Of a DNA stretch of 64,000 bases, positions 21,706 to 31,499 are shown piece after piece. The translations under genes and the position numbers were made by a program. Source of the stretch: Pyropia yezoensis (lineage: Eukaryota > Rhodophyta > Bangiophyceae > Bangiales > Bangiaceae); contig CM020620.1 of NCBI GenBank assembly GCA_009829735.1, positions 12,583,420 to 12,647,419 on the forward strand, given 5' to 3'. How positions within the stretch are numbered: position 1 is the first letter of the stretch; the number at the start of each line of letters is the position of its first letter. Under the pieces are notes generated by a model. The model was not told the origin of the DNA and did not search any database. It saw nothing but the letters and a program-made list of their open reading frames with translations.

Positions 21706-24075
21706 ATGTCGGACCCCCAGGTACCCGGGGGCGAGGACGACCTCCTGCCTGAAGAGGGGGGAAAGGTGATGGTGGACGACGTTCCCGTCTCCGCCACCGC
21801 CGCCGAGTGCTTCCTAGCGAGCTCGTCGGAGGACGAGGACGACCGGGTGACCGTTCGTGTGGCCCCGGACGGTGCTGCGGGCGGTTTGTCGTCCGTGTGC
21901 AGCGGCACGACGGCTCCGTCGGGTGGCGGGCAACCGCGGGTAGCTGCTGCGTCTACCCCTACTCCTCCGGCGGCCCGGATGGCTTCTGTCGCCGGTGCCG
22001 GCGCGGCTCAACCTCAAGACGGCGTCGCCGGCGTGTCGGGCGGTTATGGTGGCACCCCGACCGGGACGGCGGGTCAAGACGGCGCGGGTGCCCGCCCGGG
22101 TGGTTCAACCGCGGCTGCGGGTGGCGGGTCTACCCCTGCTGCCCCCGAGGTGCCCCCGTCGGGCTCGGGTGGCGGCGTTGCTCTGCCCGCGGTGCCGCGG
22201 GCGTCTGGTGGTCAAGAAGTGTCTACCCCGATGGCAGTGGACTCCGGGAGCTACTCCGGGCGGGCGCCCTCCCTTCTTCTTCCTCCTCGGCCCCGTGCTC
22301 GGCCGGGGCCGGCCCATCTGCCCGTGGGGCTTCCCCCGGCGCCCCCTCTTCTTCCTGGTCCTGCCCGGGATGCCCCGTTGGGTGGCGGCGTCCCCGTGGC
22401 GGCGGGTCAACCCGCCATGTCGATGTTCGTCTTGGTAACTCGGGTTCGAGGCATGACTGTGCAAGAGTCGATGGAGTCCGCTGGGCGGATGCGGGTGGAC
22501 TTTCACCAGCCGCGTCTCCCTGGAGAGACCTCCCGGCGCGTCAAGGTGGACCCGAGTTGGGAGCGGGAGTTGGTGCGGCTGGTCAACCAGCCGAACGCGG
22601 TCCGAGTGGAGCATCATTGGATCCTGAGTCAGCCGGACGACCGGCATGCGCAGCTCTGGCGCACCCGGATTGGGCGGGGTGAGGTCTACCTCGACTCCGC
22701 CTTCGGGATATGCGACCTGATTGCCCCCGCGTTGCCGCGGGAGGTTGACTACCCGGCTAGTGCTCGGGGGATTGCGGCGGCGGCGGAGCCGGTTGCGTTC
22801 GAGGAGACGGTGGGTGATACCGGCCGGTATCCCGGGTTCGAGTACTTCCCGAGGGTATCCCCGTACCTGACGTTGACGGCTCCGTACCCGCCTATGGCGG
22901 GGTTGAAGTCTGCGTCGAGCTGGCGCCGCAACCATGGTGTCATGGCGGATGCGTTTCGCACGGATATAACGTGTGCGTTGCAGACCGGCAACGGTCGTGC
23001 GCCGGTATACACTCCCGTGCGCCCGCCGCTATGGCAGGAGGGGTGGGAATCCGCCCCTGCTTTCCGGTTTGACACCGGCTCCTGTCTCCGATACTTCGGA
23101 AGCGTGTTGGCCTCCCGGCGGGTCCACCCGTTGCAGGGTACCTTCACCCTCGAGGATACCCTCGGGCAGGCGTCCTCCTTCTTGCTGTCCGTCCGCCGGC
23201 AGGGGCGCCTGTTCCATCTTCCGACGGGTGTCCGTCGGCACATCGCGCAGTTGGGCGTGGACCTGATAGCTGCCCGAACCGGGTTGGCCCGGGAGTTCGA
23301 CGCTCTGCTGGCTGTTCACGATGCCGTGAACTGGGCTGGGGTGTTGGCCCTTCCCCCGTACCGGGACCCGCAGGCGGGGGCTACCCCCTTGCCTCGTCAC
23401 TCGTTGCGTATCCGGCGTACTCAGCCGGGTGAGCCTAGTTGCCATGGGTGGGCGTCCACCGAGGCCGTTCCTGACCTGGGTATTCCCATGGTTATTCATG
23501 ACCCTCTTCAGGTCCTTGCCCCGTGGTTCGGTAACCCGATACCGGCGGCGGTTGGCCGTCGTCCCCGAGAGTGAGGCTCTGCGGGTGGGGAGCGTGAGGT
23601 GTCCCGTCGTCGGGCGGAGCCCCGCCGGGGTTACGGTGGAGCCCCTTCAGTAGGGTCCTACCGAGCCTCGTATCAGGTGCCACCGGCTCCGGTGGTAGCC
23701 GTGTCGGCTCCTCTGGCTCCTCTGGCTGCGCCAGTGTCCGCTCCCGCCCCTGTCATACAAGACGGGGGTCCCCGTCTCTGGTATGAGGGCGTTGACGCCC
23801 TTGTTGCCCGCGCGATGCGGGAGGGTCTCTCTGTTAGCTGGGGGGATATCCCCCCAGGTGCTGCGCTGGTTGGGTCAGCGCGTTGCTTCGGTGGCGCGCT
23901 TGACCGCCTCCAGACCGCTCTGGAGGACGTGGAGGCTGGCCGCAGCACCCTCGTCCAGCTATGCACCGAGGTAACTCGGGTGATTGACCGTCGTGAGATT
24001 TCCGACCGGTGGAGCACGGAGGTATACGCGCTTACGCGTGAGTGGCCTCCCTCGGGCAGTGTGTCTACCCACTGA
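21706..24075 (+). pseudogene. A2 opposite-strand accessory ORF, one stop codon
   Basis: One frame from ATG 21706 (context CACCATGTCGG, start 'MSDPQVPGGEDD') to 24075, 790 codons, interrupted only by TGA at 23572-23574. The first 240 or so residues are acidic, then Ala/Gly/Pro-rich. The middle (about 240-610) is compositionally balanced, with aromatic and charged residues typical of a folded domain ('HHWILSQPDDRHAQLWRTRI', 'RYFGSVLASRRVHPL'). After the TGA it continues with 'RASYQVPPAPVVAVSAP' and a helical tail ('LDRLQTALEDVEAG'). No transmembrane helix or known domain seen. The gene is convergent with pol and lies between pol and the 3' LTR. Opposite-strand extra ORFs at this place are known in some plant Tat-lineage elements; homology to them is untested. 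Function unknown. Confidence 0.75.
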
Positions 24076-24358
24076 GGAGCGCTAATGTTAGTGCGGGAGA
24101 GGGCCCCGGTGACCCTTATGGTGGCCGGGTAGTAGTGAGTCTAAACTCATCCCCTTTGGGGGCATTGCTTGCCTCTGTTTGCTGCCCTGGGGAGTACCCC
24201 TTCTGGCTCAGTGGTGCCTTGCCTCCCGCCCAACTTCTTCCGGTTGGTTCATGCTTGGGGAGGTCATCCTTCCTCACTTTGTGTCTTGGCTTGGGGAGGT
24301 CATCCTCCCTTGTAAGCTCCCTAGTTACCTCGATATTATCGGAGATAGCCTTTACCTT

Positions 24359-24473
24359 TAAGTTAACTTATTAAGGTTCAGGTTTTACTTAGTTACCTAA
24401 GCTTGACTCTACTTAGTTGCCTAAGCTTAGTTCGATTTAGAAACCTAAGTCTGATTTGACTTAGAAACCTAAG
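24359..24473. repeat. 24-bp palindromic tandem array between convergent ORFs of A2
   Basis: Four units at exact 24-bp spacing, each centred on CTTAG-4 nt-CTAAG or TTTAG-4 nt-CTAAG (24388, 24412, 24436, 24460), preceded by the perfect palindrome AAGTTAACTT (24359-24368). A/T-rich against a G/C-rich background. It lies between the stop of the opposite-strand ORF (24075) and the pol stop (24554), so it could act as a two-way terminator, processing site or protein-binding array. Confidence 0.8.
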
Positions 24474-24553
24474 TCTGCCGTAACCATGTCACACCCTACT
24501 TGGTAGGTATAAGCCTCACCCCCCAACAGCCGAAGTCGGTGTCGGTTGGGTTG

Positions 24554-27500
24554 TTACAGTAGGCGTCGTCGCCTCATGTAAGGCATGAGGAGTTGGCGGG
24601 GTGTATTTGCCGCCTGTTCCCAGGTGGGTGAGTCGTATCCGACCCACATAACCTTGACGTACCAGGGTCCTGGTAGGTCCGGGTCGGTGTGTTCGACCAC
24701 GCTCTCTACTTGGTAAGGAATCCCATCCGGTCCCACCGGGTCATCTGACCGGTGGGTTGTAAGAGCTTCATGTAGCAACCCAGCCGGTACCGGCTGAGGC
24801 TGTTCCGGCTTCGGAGCAGGTGTGACATCATTCACACTGATGCGTTGGATCTCCGTATCGGAGTGTAAGATAACAGAGTGGTCATCTCTGTGGAGAATCT
24901 GGTACGGTCCCTTGACCGGTTGCATGAGCTTATTGCCCCGGAACTTCTGGTGTCTGATGTAGACCCAGTCACCTATTATCAGGGTAGCGTTGCGCACCCG
25001 TAGTCGGGCGTCGAAGTTCTTCTTATATCGAAGTTGTGTTCTGTCAAGGGCACCCTTGAGCTTAGGAATCATCCACGATAGCTTGGCCAACCAAGCTAGG
25101 TGGATACGTTCGGCCGGTCGGCCCTTCGGTGTATCATACCGAGTGCACCTGCCTGGTGGCAGCGTCAGGTTACCGACGCCAAGTGGCATGACCCACTCCA
25201 GCGGAGCGATGTTTGTGCTCCGATGTGGCCTGGCATTGTAAGCCAGGGTGAGTACGGACAGAAGCCTGTCCCAAGTGTTCGTGTGCTCGGCCACGTAGCA
25301 CTGTAGCATCTTGACGATGGTGCGGTTGAACCGCTCCACCTGCCCGTTGGTTTGCGGGTGGTAGTCGGATGCCCGACGTGGTTCGATGCCGAACATGCCC
25401 AGGACCTTAGTGCAGAATGCCGACGTAAGGTTTGCTCCGTTGTCGGAGAGGAGTTGCTTCATGACTCCGTATGCACTGATCCAGTAGTCAACGACTGCGT
25501 TCATGATGGTGTATGCTGTATCATTCGGGATGGCTGCCGCTCGTGACAGCTTAGTGAAGCGGTCAGACATGACCAGGATGTACCTGTTCCCTTCTTCCGT
25601 TACCGGAAGTGGCCCGAGTATGTCGATAGCGACCTGCTCGTTGGGCCCATCAGGTGGGAATAGCCTCATGGCAGACGCCTGCCTATGCAGACTCATGCGG
25701 TTTCGTGCACAGGGGTGGCATCCCCTTACGTGGTCGACCACGTCGACGGCCATTGCTGGCCAGTAGAAGAACCTTCGCATTGCTGCGAACATACGTGAAC
25801 CCCCCGGGTGTCCGGCTGTAGGGTTCTCGTGTTCTCGTTCCATGACGGCTTGCCGTAAGGACACGGGAACCACGACTTGATGTCGTCCATCGGCGGGTGC
25901 CCGCCGGTATATGAGTCCGTCTTCGTTCTCGGAGAAGATGCCGGCCGTACCGGCCAGGAGGCTAGCACGATGACGTCTACAGTCATCGTCATTGGCCTGT
26001 GCCTCGCGGAAGTCCGCGAGGGTTAGTGGGCATGCTCGGTGTGCCATGGTATGGTCAACCATACCTTGGGTGGTGTTACCCACCATGCAGACCGGTACCA
26101 CCGGGATGTCCTCGTCCACCGGGCGGGTATCCCCGCTCGGGGTGTCGAGTCGAGACAATGCGTCTCCGAGATGGTGGGTTGACCCAGCCTTATACACGGT
26201 ACGGTAGTCGTGCTCGGCCATCTTCAACCTCCATCGGGCAAGCCTCCCATGGCTATCGGAATCCTTGTCACCAAGGTTGAGGAGCCATCGTAGGGGTTCG
26301 TGGTCGGACCTCACGATGAACCTGGAGCCCCCCAGGTATGGACGGAGCAGTTGCACTGCCCATATAACTCCGAGGCATTCACGCTCGGTGGCACTACAGT
26401 TACGCTCAGCCGGGTTGAGTGTCCGGCTGAAGTATCCTACCGGACGTAGGTCCGGGATAACGTTATCGGTACCGATCAACGTCTCCCCCTGTAGCAGGGT
26501 GCATCCCACTTGGGTATCGCACGCATCGACATCGATGACGAAGGTACCCCGTCTGTGCGGTAACGCAAGGACGGGTGGGGATAGTAGGGCTCGCTTCAGC
26601 GACTCGAATGCCTCCTCTTCGCTAGGCGAAGGGGGTTGGAGTACCTTGGGTAAGGTACTGCTCGTAAGAACCGTTAACGGTTTAGCTATCCGAGCGAAGT
26701 CCTTGACGAACCGTCGGTATACATTGCACATTCCCAGGAAGCTCTTGAGCTGCGTCTGAGTGTTAGGGAACCGAGCATCCCGGAGTGCCCGGGTATTGGC
26801 TTCGAGTACCCCTAGTTTACCAGGGGTTATTTGGTGGCCCAGATACTCGACCGTCTGTTGGAAGAAGGCGCACTTCTTCAGACGCAGGGTTACCCCGGCG
26901 TTCGTCAAGAGGGTGAGTACCTCATCAACATGCTGCACATGGTCATCCATGTTACGCGAGAAGACGATGACGTCATCGAGGTACACTAGGCAGTTACGCC
27001 ACTTCACCCCCGACAGTATAATGTCGATAGCCCGCTGGAATGTAGCGGGGGCGTTGGACAATCCGAAGGGCATCCTTAGGAACTCGTACACTCCACTGTG
27101 ACAGACGAATGCCGTCTCGGGGACATCCTCGTCCGCCACCGGGATCTGCCAGTGTCCGGCATTGCAGTCGATGGTGGTAAACACCGTAGCTTCCCCCAGG
27201 GAGTCGATGCATTCATCCATCCTTGGTAAAGGGTAGGAGTCCTTCTTGGTAACCAAGTTGAGGCGTCGATAATCGATGCAAAACCGCGGGGTTTGATCCT
27301 TCTTCGGTACGATAACGACTGGGGCACCCCACTCCGACATCGAAGGTCGTATCACCATCGCTTCACTCATCCTCTTCACTTCTCCATCAACGATCTCTCG
27401 TTGCATAGGTCCCGCTCGGTGCGGTTGTGACCGGGCGGGGCGTGCGCCTGGTACCAGGTCAATACGATGTTGGGTTGCCCCAATGGTACCCAGGGCTCCG

Positions 27501-27631
27501 CCTGTCCACATGACGTCATGCTTTCTTAACATCCGTCGTACCCCTTCGGCTACGGAAGGGGGAAGGTGGTCGAGGTCAGCCTCGGCCAGTGCCTTCAATG
27601 CTTCTTGGTCCTTCGGCGGAATATCCGCCGG
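24554..27631 (-). CDS. pol: A2 pol: RT, RNase H, integrase, chromodomain
   Basis: 1014 codons from the first Met at 27598, in the same frame as protease and separated from it only by the TAA at 27632-27634. RT about residues 90-290, with 'TTIDCNAGHWQIPV', 'MPFGLSNAPATFQRA' and catalytic YLDD (206-209). RNase H with Asp in 'FVIDVDAC' (about 356), Glu in 'ATEREC' and Asp in 'RSDHEP' (about 432). Integrase HHCC (His 597, Cys 627 and 630) and a DD35E core: Asp 659, Asp 719, Glu 755. GPY/F block 'PVKGPYQILHRDD'. Chromodomain near residues 950-1000 ('YQVESVVEHTDPD', 'VKVMWVGYDSPTWE'). All catalytic residues are present. It would copy element RNA in the particle and insert the cDNA, the chromodomain steering it to marked chromatin. 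Confidence 0.95.
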   Translation of the reverse strand, partial: PADIPPKDQEALKALAEADLDHLPPSVAEGVRRMLRKHDVMWTGGALGTIGATQHRIDLVPGARPARSQPHRAGPMQREIVDGEVKRMSEAMVIRPSMSEWGAPVVIVPKKDQTPRFCIDYRRLNLVTKKDSYPLPRMDECIDSLGEATVFTTIDCNAGHWQIPVADEDVPETAFVCHSGVYEFLRMPFGLSNAPATFQRAIDIILSGVKWRNCLVYLDDVIVFSRNMDDHVQHVDEVLTLLTNAGVTLRLKKCAFFQQTVEYLGHQITPGKLGVLEANTRALRDARFPNTQTQLKSFLGMCNVYRRFVKDFARIAKPLTVLTSSTLPKVLQPPSPSEEEAFESLKRALLSPPVLALPHRRGTFVIDVDACDTQVGCTLLQGETLIGTDNVIPDLRPVGYFSRTLNPAERNCSATERECLGVIWAVQLLRPYLGGSRFIVRSDHEPLRWLLNLGDKDSDSHGRLARWRLKMAEHDYRTVYKAGSTHHLGDALSRLDTPSGDTRPVDEDIPVVPVCMVGNTTQGMVDHTMAHRACPLTLADFREAQANDDDCRRHRASLLAGTAGIFSENEDGLIYRRAPADGRHQVVVPVSLRQAVMEREHENPTAGHPGGSRMFAAMRRFFYWPAMAVDVVDHVRGCHPCARNRMSLHRQASAMRLFPPDGPNEQVAIDILGPLPVTEEGNRYILVMSDRFTKLSRAAAIPNDTAYTIMNAVVDYWISAYGVMKQLLSDNGANLTSAFCTKVLGMFGIEPRRASDYHPQTNGQVERFNRTIVKMLQCYVAEHTNTWDRLLSVLTLAYNARPHRSTNIAPLEWVMPLGVGNLTLPPGRCTRYDTPKGRPAERIHLAWLAKLSWMIPKLKGALDRTQLRYKKNFDARLRVRNATLIIGDWVYIRHQKFRGNKLMQPVKGPYQILHRDDHSVILHSDTEIQRISVNDVTPAPKPEQPQPVPAGLLHEALTTHRSDDPVGPDGIPYQVESVVEHTDPDLPGPWYVKVMWVGYDSPTWEQAANTPRQLLMPYMRRRRLL

Positions 27632-28720
27632 TTATGATGGTCGACTAGGCTTCCCGTCATCGGGTTGCTGTCGCTCGGTGGTCTCGGCGACCGCCAGCAC
27701 CTCAAGTGGGTCCACTTGACCTTCCTTGTCAGGGGTAAGGATATCTCCTTCGTAGAGCTCGGCAATCCCGAGGATAGTTCCCTTCGGGAGGGTGACTGCC
27801 TTACGGCGATAGTTCGCCATCACTAGGAGGGACGACCCTCCTGCTGGGAGGTCTATGAGACCGTTGGCCATGGTCAACCCATGGCGCTTGTACGTCCGCA
27901 GGTTGGACTGGACTCCGCAGATGCCTGCGAGGTCACAGTTAACCGGGAGGACTGTCTCCGACAACGGCTCACAGCGAGTTCGCTTGGCCAACCGAAGTGT
28001 CTTCGGCTCGACGCTTGCGTACACCTCAGCCACGTTAACGTGGCTCCCTTGTAGCGTCAGGTCCCTGACGATAGCCGTGTGTCCTCGCTTCGTCCCGTCG
28101 GCTTCTTGAAGCTCGACGGTCCTCCGGCCTGGTCGGATTGCATCAACGTGACCGTTGATGAAGGTGCACCCCAGTATGCAGGGCACCGATAGGGTCTCAC
28201 ACACCAGGATGTCGACTTCCGTGGTGAGTTCCCCGATGGTAACCCGCAGCGACATCGCTGCGGTCGTACGAATGAGGCGACCATTCGCGTCCTTGATGGT
28301 GGGTCCCCGAGTCACTCTGACTCGCGGAAGCCAGTTGTCCGGGAGGGTATCCTTCCGGATATGGTTGGATCCAGCCCCTGTGTCCAGTACAGGGTAGTAC
28401 GATCGTGTCGACTGGGGGTCAACCCCCAGTGTGGCTGATACCTTGAAGTTCTCCAAGGTAAACAGCACGTGGCCTACACCGATATCCGGTGTAGCTCGGG
28501 CATCCTGAACAGGGCCCTTGTCTGGTTCCATGTGACGGGGCTTCTCGTCCTCTCCTCCCAACCTTGGTGGTTGGTCATCAATCCCCTGACGCCGTGTCGT
28601 CGGGGCCGGAAGGTGTAACCGGGGGTTGATGCGGCGTCGGCTCAACCGCGCTCTCCGTGGGGCTTTCCCCGCGGTACTCCGGGGTGGCTTGCTTGGGTTA
28701 CCCCAGCGCCCCCCGGTCAT
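27632..28720 (-). CDS. pro: A2 aspartic protease region
   Basis: 362 codons in the pol frame, a different frame from gag, overlapping the gag end by about 20 bases, so expression would need a ribosomal frameshift. The active site is LDTGAGSNHI, with the second block 'ETLSVPCILGCTFINGHVD'. The C-terminal part resembles the RT linker of chromoviruses. It ends at TAA (27632-27634) after 'GKPSRPS'. At this point the A1 copy has a sense codon and runs on into RT, so the stop is probably a mutation specific to A2. It is the main visible barrier to an active pol. Confidence 0.88.
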   Translation of the reverse strand: MTGGRWGNPSKPPRSTAGKAPRRARLSRRRINPRLHLPAPTTRRQGIDDQPPRLGGEDEKPRHMEPDKGPVQDARATPDIGVGHVLFTLENFKVSATLGVDPQSTRSYYPVLDTGAGSNHIRKDTLPDNWLPRVRVTRGPTIKDANGRLIRTTAAMSLRVTIGELTTEVDILVCETLSVPCILGCTFINGHVDAIRPGRRTVELQEADGTKRGHTAIVRDLTLQGSHVNVAEVYASVEPKTLRLAKRTRCEPLSETVLPVNCDLAGICGVQSNLRTYKRHGLTMANGLIDLPAGGSSLLVMANYRRKAVTLPKGTILGIAELYEGDILTPDKEGQVDPLEVLAVAETTERQQPDDGKPSRPS

Positions 28721-30917
28721 CCTTCCTCTTACTCGTTTCCCGCCCTTGGTAGGGTGCTGTCCGCCGGGACATCCGGCTGCGGAGGTGCCTCCTCGACGGC
28801 CAGTACTCCACCTGGAGCTGGCTGCCTACCCGGTGCGGGTCGGGTGCTCTGGCGGGATACCCCCCGGTGGATGCCTTGCGTTGCGCCGCTGCCCGCCGAG
28901 ACTCCTCGGGGATGAGTGGGCAGGAAGACACCCAGTGCTGGGGATCCCCACACAACATACATCCGGACGTGCCGGTCCCCCCTTGAGTTCGCATCGGGGT
29001 AGCCCCGTAGCTGCGGTTGCCTCCCTCGGGCGCCCGAGTGCCTGCTCCCTGGTAGGCCTTGGGTCCTTGGGTCAACCGGAACATGGACTCCCCCAACCGG
29101 TTGGGTCGGCCCGCAATCTGCGGGGGTGCCTCCGTGCGCACCGCCCATGTTGGCAAGGGTTGGTGAGGGTTACCCGTCACCGGGGCATACCCCGTAGTCC
29201 GCACATACGGGACGCGCCGTCCCGCTCCCTCGTTGACCTGGAACTGGGTCCCAGCCGGGGCGATGTACGCTACCGTACCGTGCTCATCAATCACCGGCGT
29301 CGCCGGTAGCAACAGGTGGCCCTGTTGGTCGACTAGAGGTTCATCCTCACCAATAGGGGTATGTTCGGTCGCCACCAGTACTGGTGCGGCCTTACGTTCC
29401 ACCTTCTCGTGCCTCGGTACCGGGGTAAGACTGGGTTTGCCTCCCTCACCCTTGGGCTTCGGGGCCAAGGTACATTCCGGGTGTAGCACCCGGTAGGCGT
29501 CCCCTAGGGACTTGCACATGTGCATCAGTCGACTGAAGTTCGTCCGGGCCGTATTGGCTCCCCGTGCAGATATCCGCACGTAGTTCGGTACTCCTGCGAA
29601 CAGGATGGCCCGTAGCTCCCCTTCTCCGAGGAGCTTCCCCAGCTCGTAGTCGAGCTCTTGGATCCGGCGTCCAAACATCTTCTCATCCTCCCAGCTCTGG
29701 GCGGTGGCAGTGCGCAGGGCCCGGTAGTGGTCCTCGCACTTGTCCTCACTGAGGTAACTGCTCAGCAGCTCCTTGAGGATCCCACGGTAATCCATGGGGG
29801 TGGCCGCGACCCTCATTCCCGGCATCGGGGATGTCTGGCGAAGAATGCCTCGCACCCGTTCATCAACAAAGAACGGGAGGATCTCCAGGGCCAGCCCCTC
29901 GTTGACGAGCGCCTTGTCTGCGGCTGCCTTGAAGCTAGTCAAGAAGCCGATGACTGCCAACGGACGTCCGTTCGGCCCTCCGAACATAGGAACTCCCTTC
30001 ATAAGGGTCTGCATAGAGCGAATCGCTCGGTGCGAGGTCGTACGCATCGATTCCGATACGGCAGTGGATCGATCCTCCAAACGATAACGTTCGGGAGTCA
30101 GTACCGACCTGAAGACTTCGTTGGCGATCTCCGTGTCGGCGTCCTGGATATCCAGTCGCTTAGCCAGTTGATGAGCAAACTCATCGGACTCCATCCGCTT
30201 CAGTAGGCTCGCAGTTACCTGCGCGGTCATAGCTTCCACCACTGAAGATGCTAATTCAGGCGTCGGCACCTCGGGAACCCGAGTTGCCTGGCCTCCGTCG
30301 TCGTGGGGGTACTGTGAGAGGGTACCCCCTCCCCCAATAACCGACTCTCCACCGGCGTAAGTATCCGCCGGGTCGGGTCCGCGGAGTCCGCTTCGGGTGC
30401 TCCGAGCGTATCGCTCCGTGTGACTCCGTTCCAACTCTGCCGACGAGTCGGATCCATACCCCATTGTGTCCGGGGGTTGTCCAGGAGTAGCAACACCGGG
30501 GTTGACCCTGGTGGACTCCGAAAGTAGTCCGGCCGGTTCGAACCGTACCGGTGTGGGAGGAACACGTCGGGGTCCCGTCATGTGGCGTGTTGACATCAAC
30601 ACTGCCATCGCGTCCTCCGTCCGCTCCTGGCGAGCGTCGAGTCCGGAAAACCGGGCCTCGATGCGGGCCAATGATGCCATCAGGGAATCTCCTGGTGAAG
30701 GAGGCGGCGGAGTGAGGTCGGTCGACGACAGTTGAGGCGGGCCCCCGCCTCCTGCCGTCCGAGCCGTGCCAAACGTCGATCCGGCACCGGAAAGCATTGG
30801 CGTCTCAATGTTGTCGATCGGGTTCCCGATCCCAGTTCCCGTAGTCACCTCCGGGGTCGGCGTCGACGCCGATCCGTCATCTTGAACGTTCCCCGTCTCT
30901 TGGGTAGACATAGTCAC
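28698..30917 (-). CDS. gag: A2 gag polyprotein
   Basis: 739 codons starting 'MTMSTQETGNVQDD', 220 bp inside the 5' LTR. Disordered Pro/Ser/Thr-rich N-terminus (to about residue 230), capsid-like region about 260-480 ('HRAIRSMQTLMKGVPMFGG', 'ELDYELGKLLGEGELRAI'), CCHC knuckle CMLCGDPQHWVSSC at about 653-666. The last 40 or so residues are out of register with A1 because of a small insertion near 28850. In A1 the gag tail is the frame that here would end near 28729. So the A2 gag terminus is probably altered but the core is intact. Confidence 0.9.
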   Translation of the reverse strand: MTMSTQETGNVQDDGSASTPTPEVTTGTGIGNPIDNIETPMLSGAGSTFGTARTAGGGGPPQLSSTDLTPPPPSPGDSLMASLARIEARFSGLDARQERTEDAMAVLMSTRHMTGPRRVPPTPVRFEPAGLLSESTRVNPGVATPGQPPDTMGYGSDSSAELERSHTERYARSTRSGLRGPDPADTYAGGESVIGGGGTLSQYPHDDGGQATRVPEVPTPELASSVVEAMTAQVTASLLKRMESDEFAHQLAKRLDIQDADTEIANEVFRSVLTPERYRLEDRSTAVSESMRTTSHRAIRSMQTLMKGVPMFGGPNGRPLAVIGFLTSFKAAADKALVNEGLALEILPFFVDERVRGILRQTSPMPGMRVAATPMDYRGILKELLSSYLSEDKCEDHYRALRTATAQSWEDEKMFGRRIQELDYELGKLLGEGELRAILFAGVPNYVRISARGANTARTNFSRLMHMCKSLGDAYRVLHPECTLAPKPKGEGGKPSLTPVPRHEKVERKAAPVLVATEHTPIGEDEPLVDQQGHLLLPATPVIDEHGTVAYIAPAGTQFQVNEGAGRRVPYVRTTGYAPVTGNPHQPLPTWAVRTEAPPQIAGRPNRLGESMFRLTQGPKAYQGAGTRAPEGGNRSYGATPMRTQGGTGTSGCMLCGDPQHWVSSCPLIPEESRRAAAQRKASTGGYPARAPDPHRVGSQLQVEYWPSRRHLRSRMSRRTAPYQGRETSKRKDDRGALG

Positions 30918-31118
30918 AATCAGTCAACCGACGTAACAATCACCACGAATAAGAGAGCGAGGGGGTAGATTGGGGAGAGTAACAGTAGATCACAGTCAAA
31001 GGTAAAAACTCAACACAATCGATCAGGTCGCAACACCACGAGTACAAGAAAAGGACCGGATCCCTATCCGTTTGCCAGGGCCGAAGACGGCGTCACCACA
31101 AGGGTGACGGAAACCCGT

Positions 31119-31136
31119 CCCCTGCTGCTCCACCAA
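31119..31136 (-). other. A2 primer-binding site
   Basis: The minus strand reads TTGGTGGAGCAGCAGGGG directly inside the 5' LTR, identical to A1 and to element C. Confidence 0.82.
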
Positions 31137-31499
31137 TGTAGCACAATAGGGATCCGTCGCACGTCCACTCTCAGGGAACACTCACCAAGGGAGATCGGCA
31201 CCAACGTCACCGGGAGGCCAAGGTTGCTGTCCTTGGAGCGCAAGCCACGGGACCAAGATGGGAGCCCAAATGGGAGGGGTTTGTTGTTCTACCTTGGCCG
31301 GCGGTGGATTCGCCGCCGGCCCCCACGTTATAAACCCTCGGAGACACTACTAACTACCCTCCACCCCAAGATGCAAGTCCCTCTGGTCATACGTAACTTA
31401 TAGATACCGTGACCAGTACGAACTATCAAATTGAAAGTTAAGGGTTAGAAGTAGCCCCCCTAATATTAGGGTTACAATACGGCCAACCATATTGCTACA
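31137..31499 (-). repeat. A2 5' LTR
   Basis: 363 bp, same termini and orientation as 20752-21114. Followed by GGTTG (31500-31504), the right half of the target duplication. By eye it differs from its partner LTR at about nine positions. Confidence 0.95.

Larger units (their letters stand above)
20752..31499 (-). mobile_element. A2: nearly intact chromovirus nested in element C
   Basis: 10.75-kb minus-strand element. 5' LTR 31137-31499, primer-binding site 31119-31136, gag, protease, pol with chromodomain, a 3.4-kb region with an opposite-strand ORF, polypurine tract, 3' LTR 20752-21114. Flanked by the 5-bp target duplication GGTTG at 20747-20751 and 31500-31504. The two LTRs differ at about nine of 363 positions by eye, so it is younger than C and B but not brand new. 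The clear lesions I see are one stop between protease and RT, a small indel near the gag end and one stop in the opposite-strand ORF. Confidence 0.95.
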
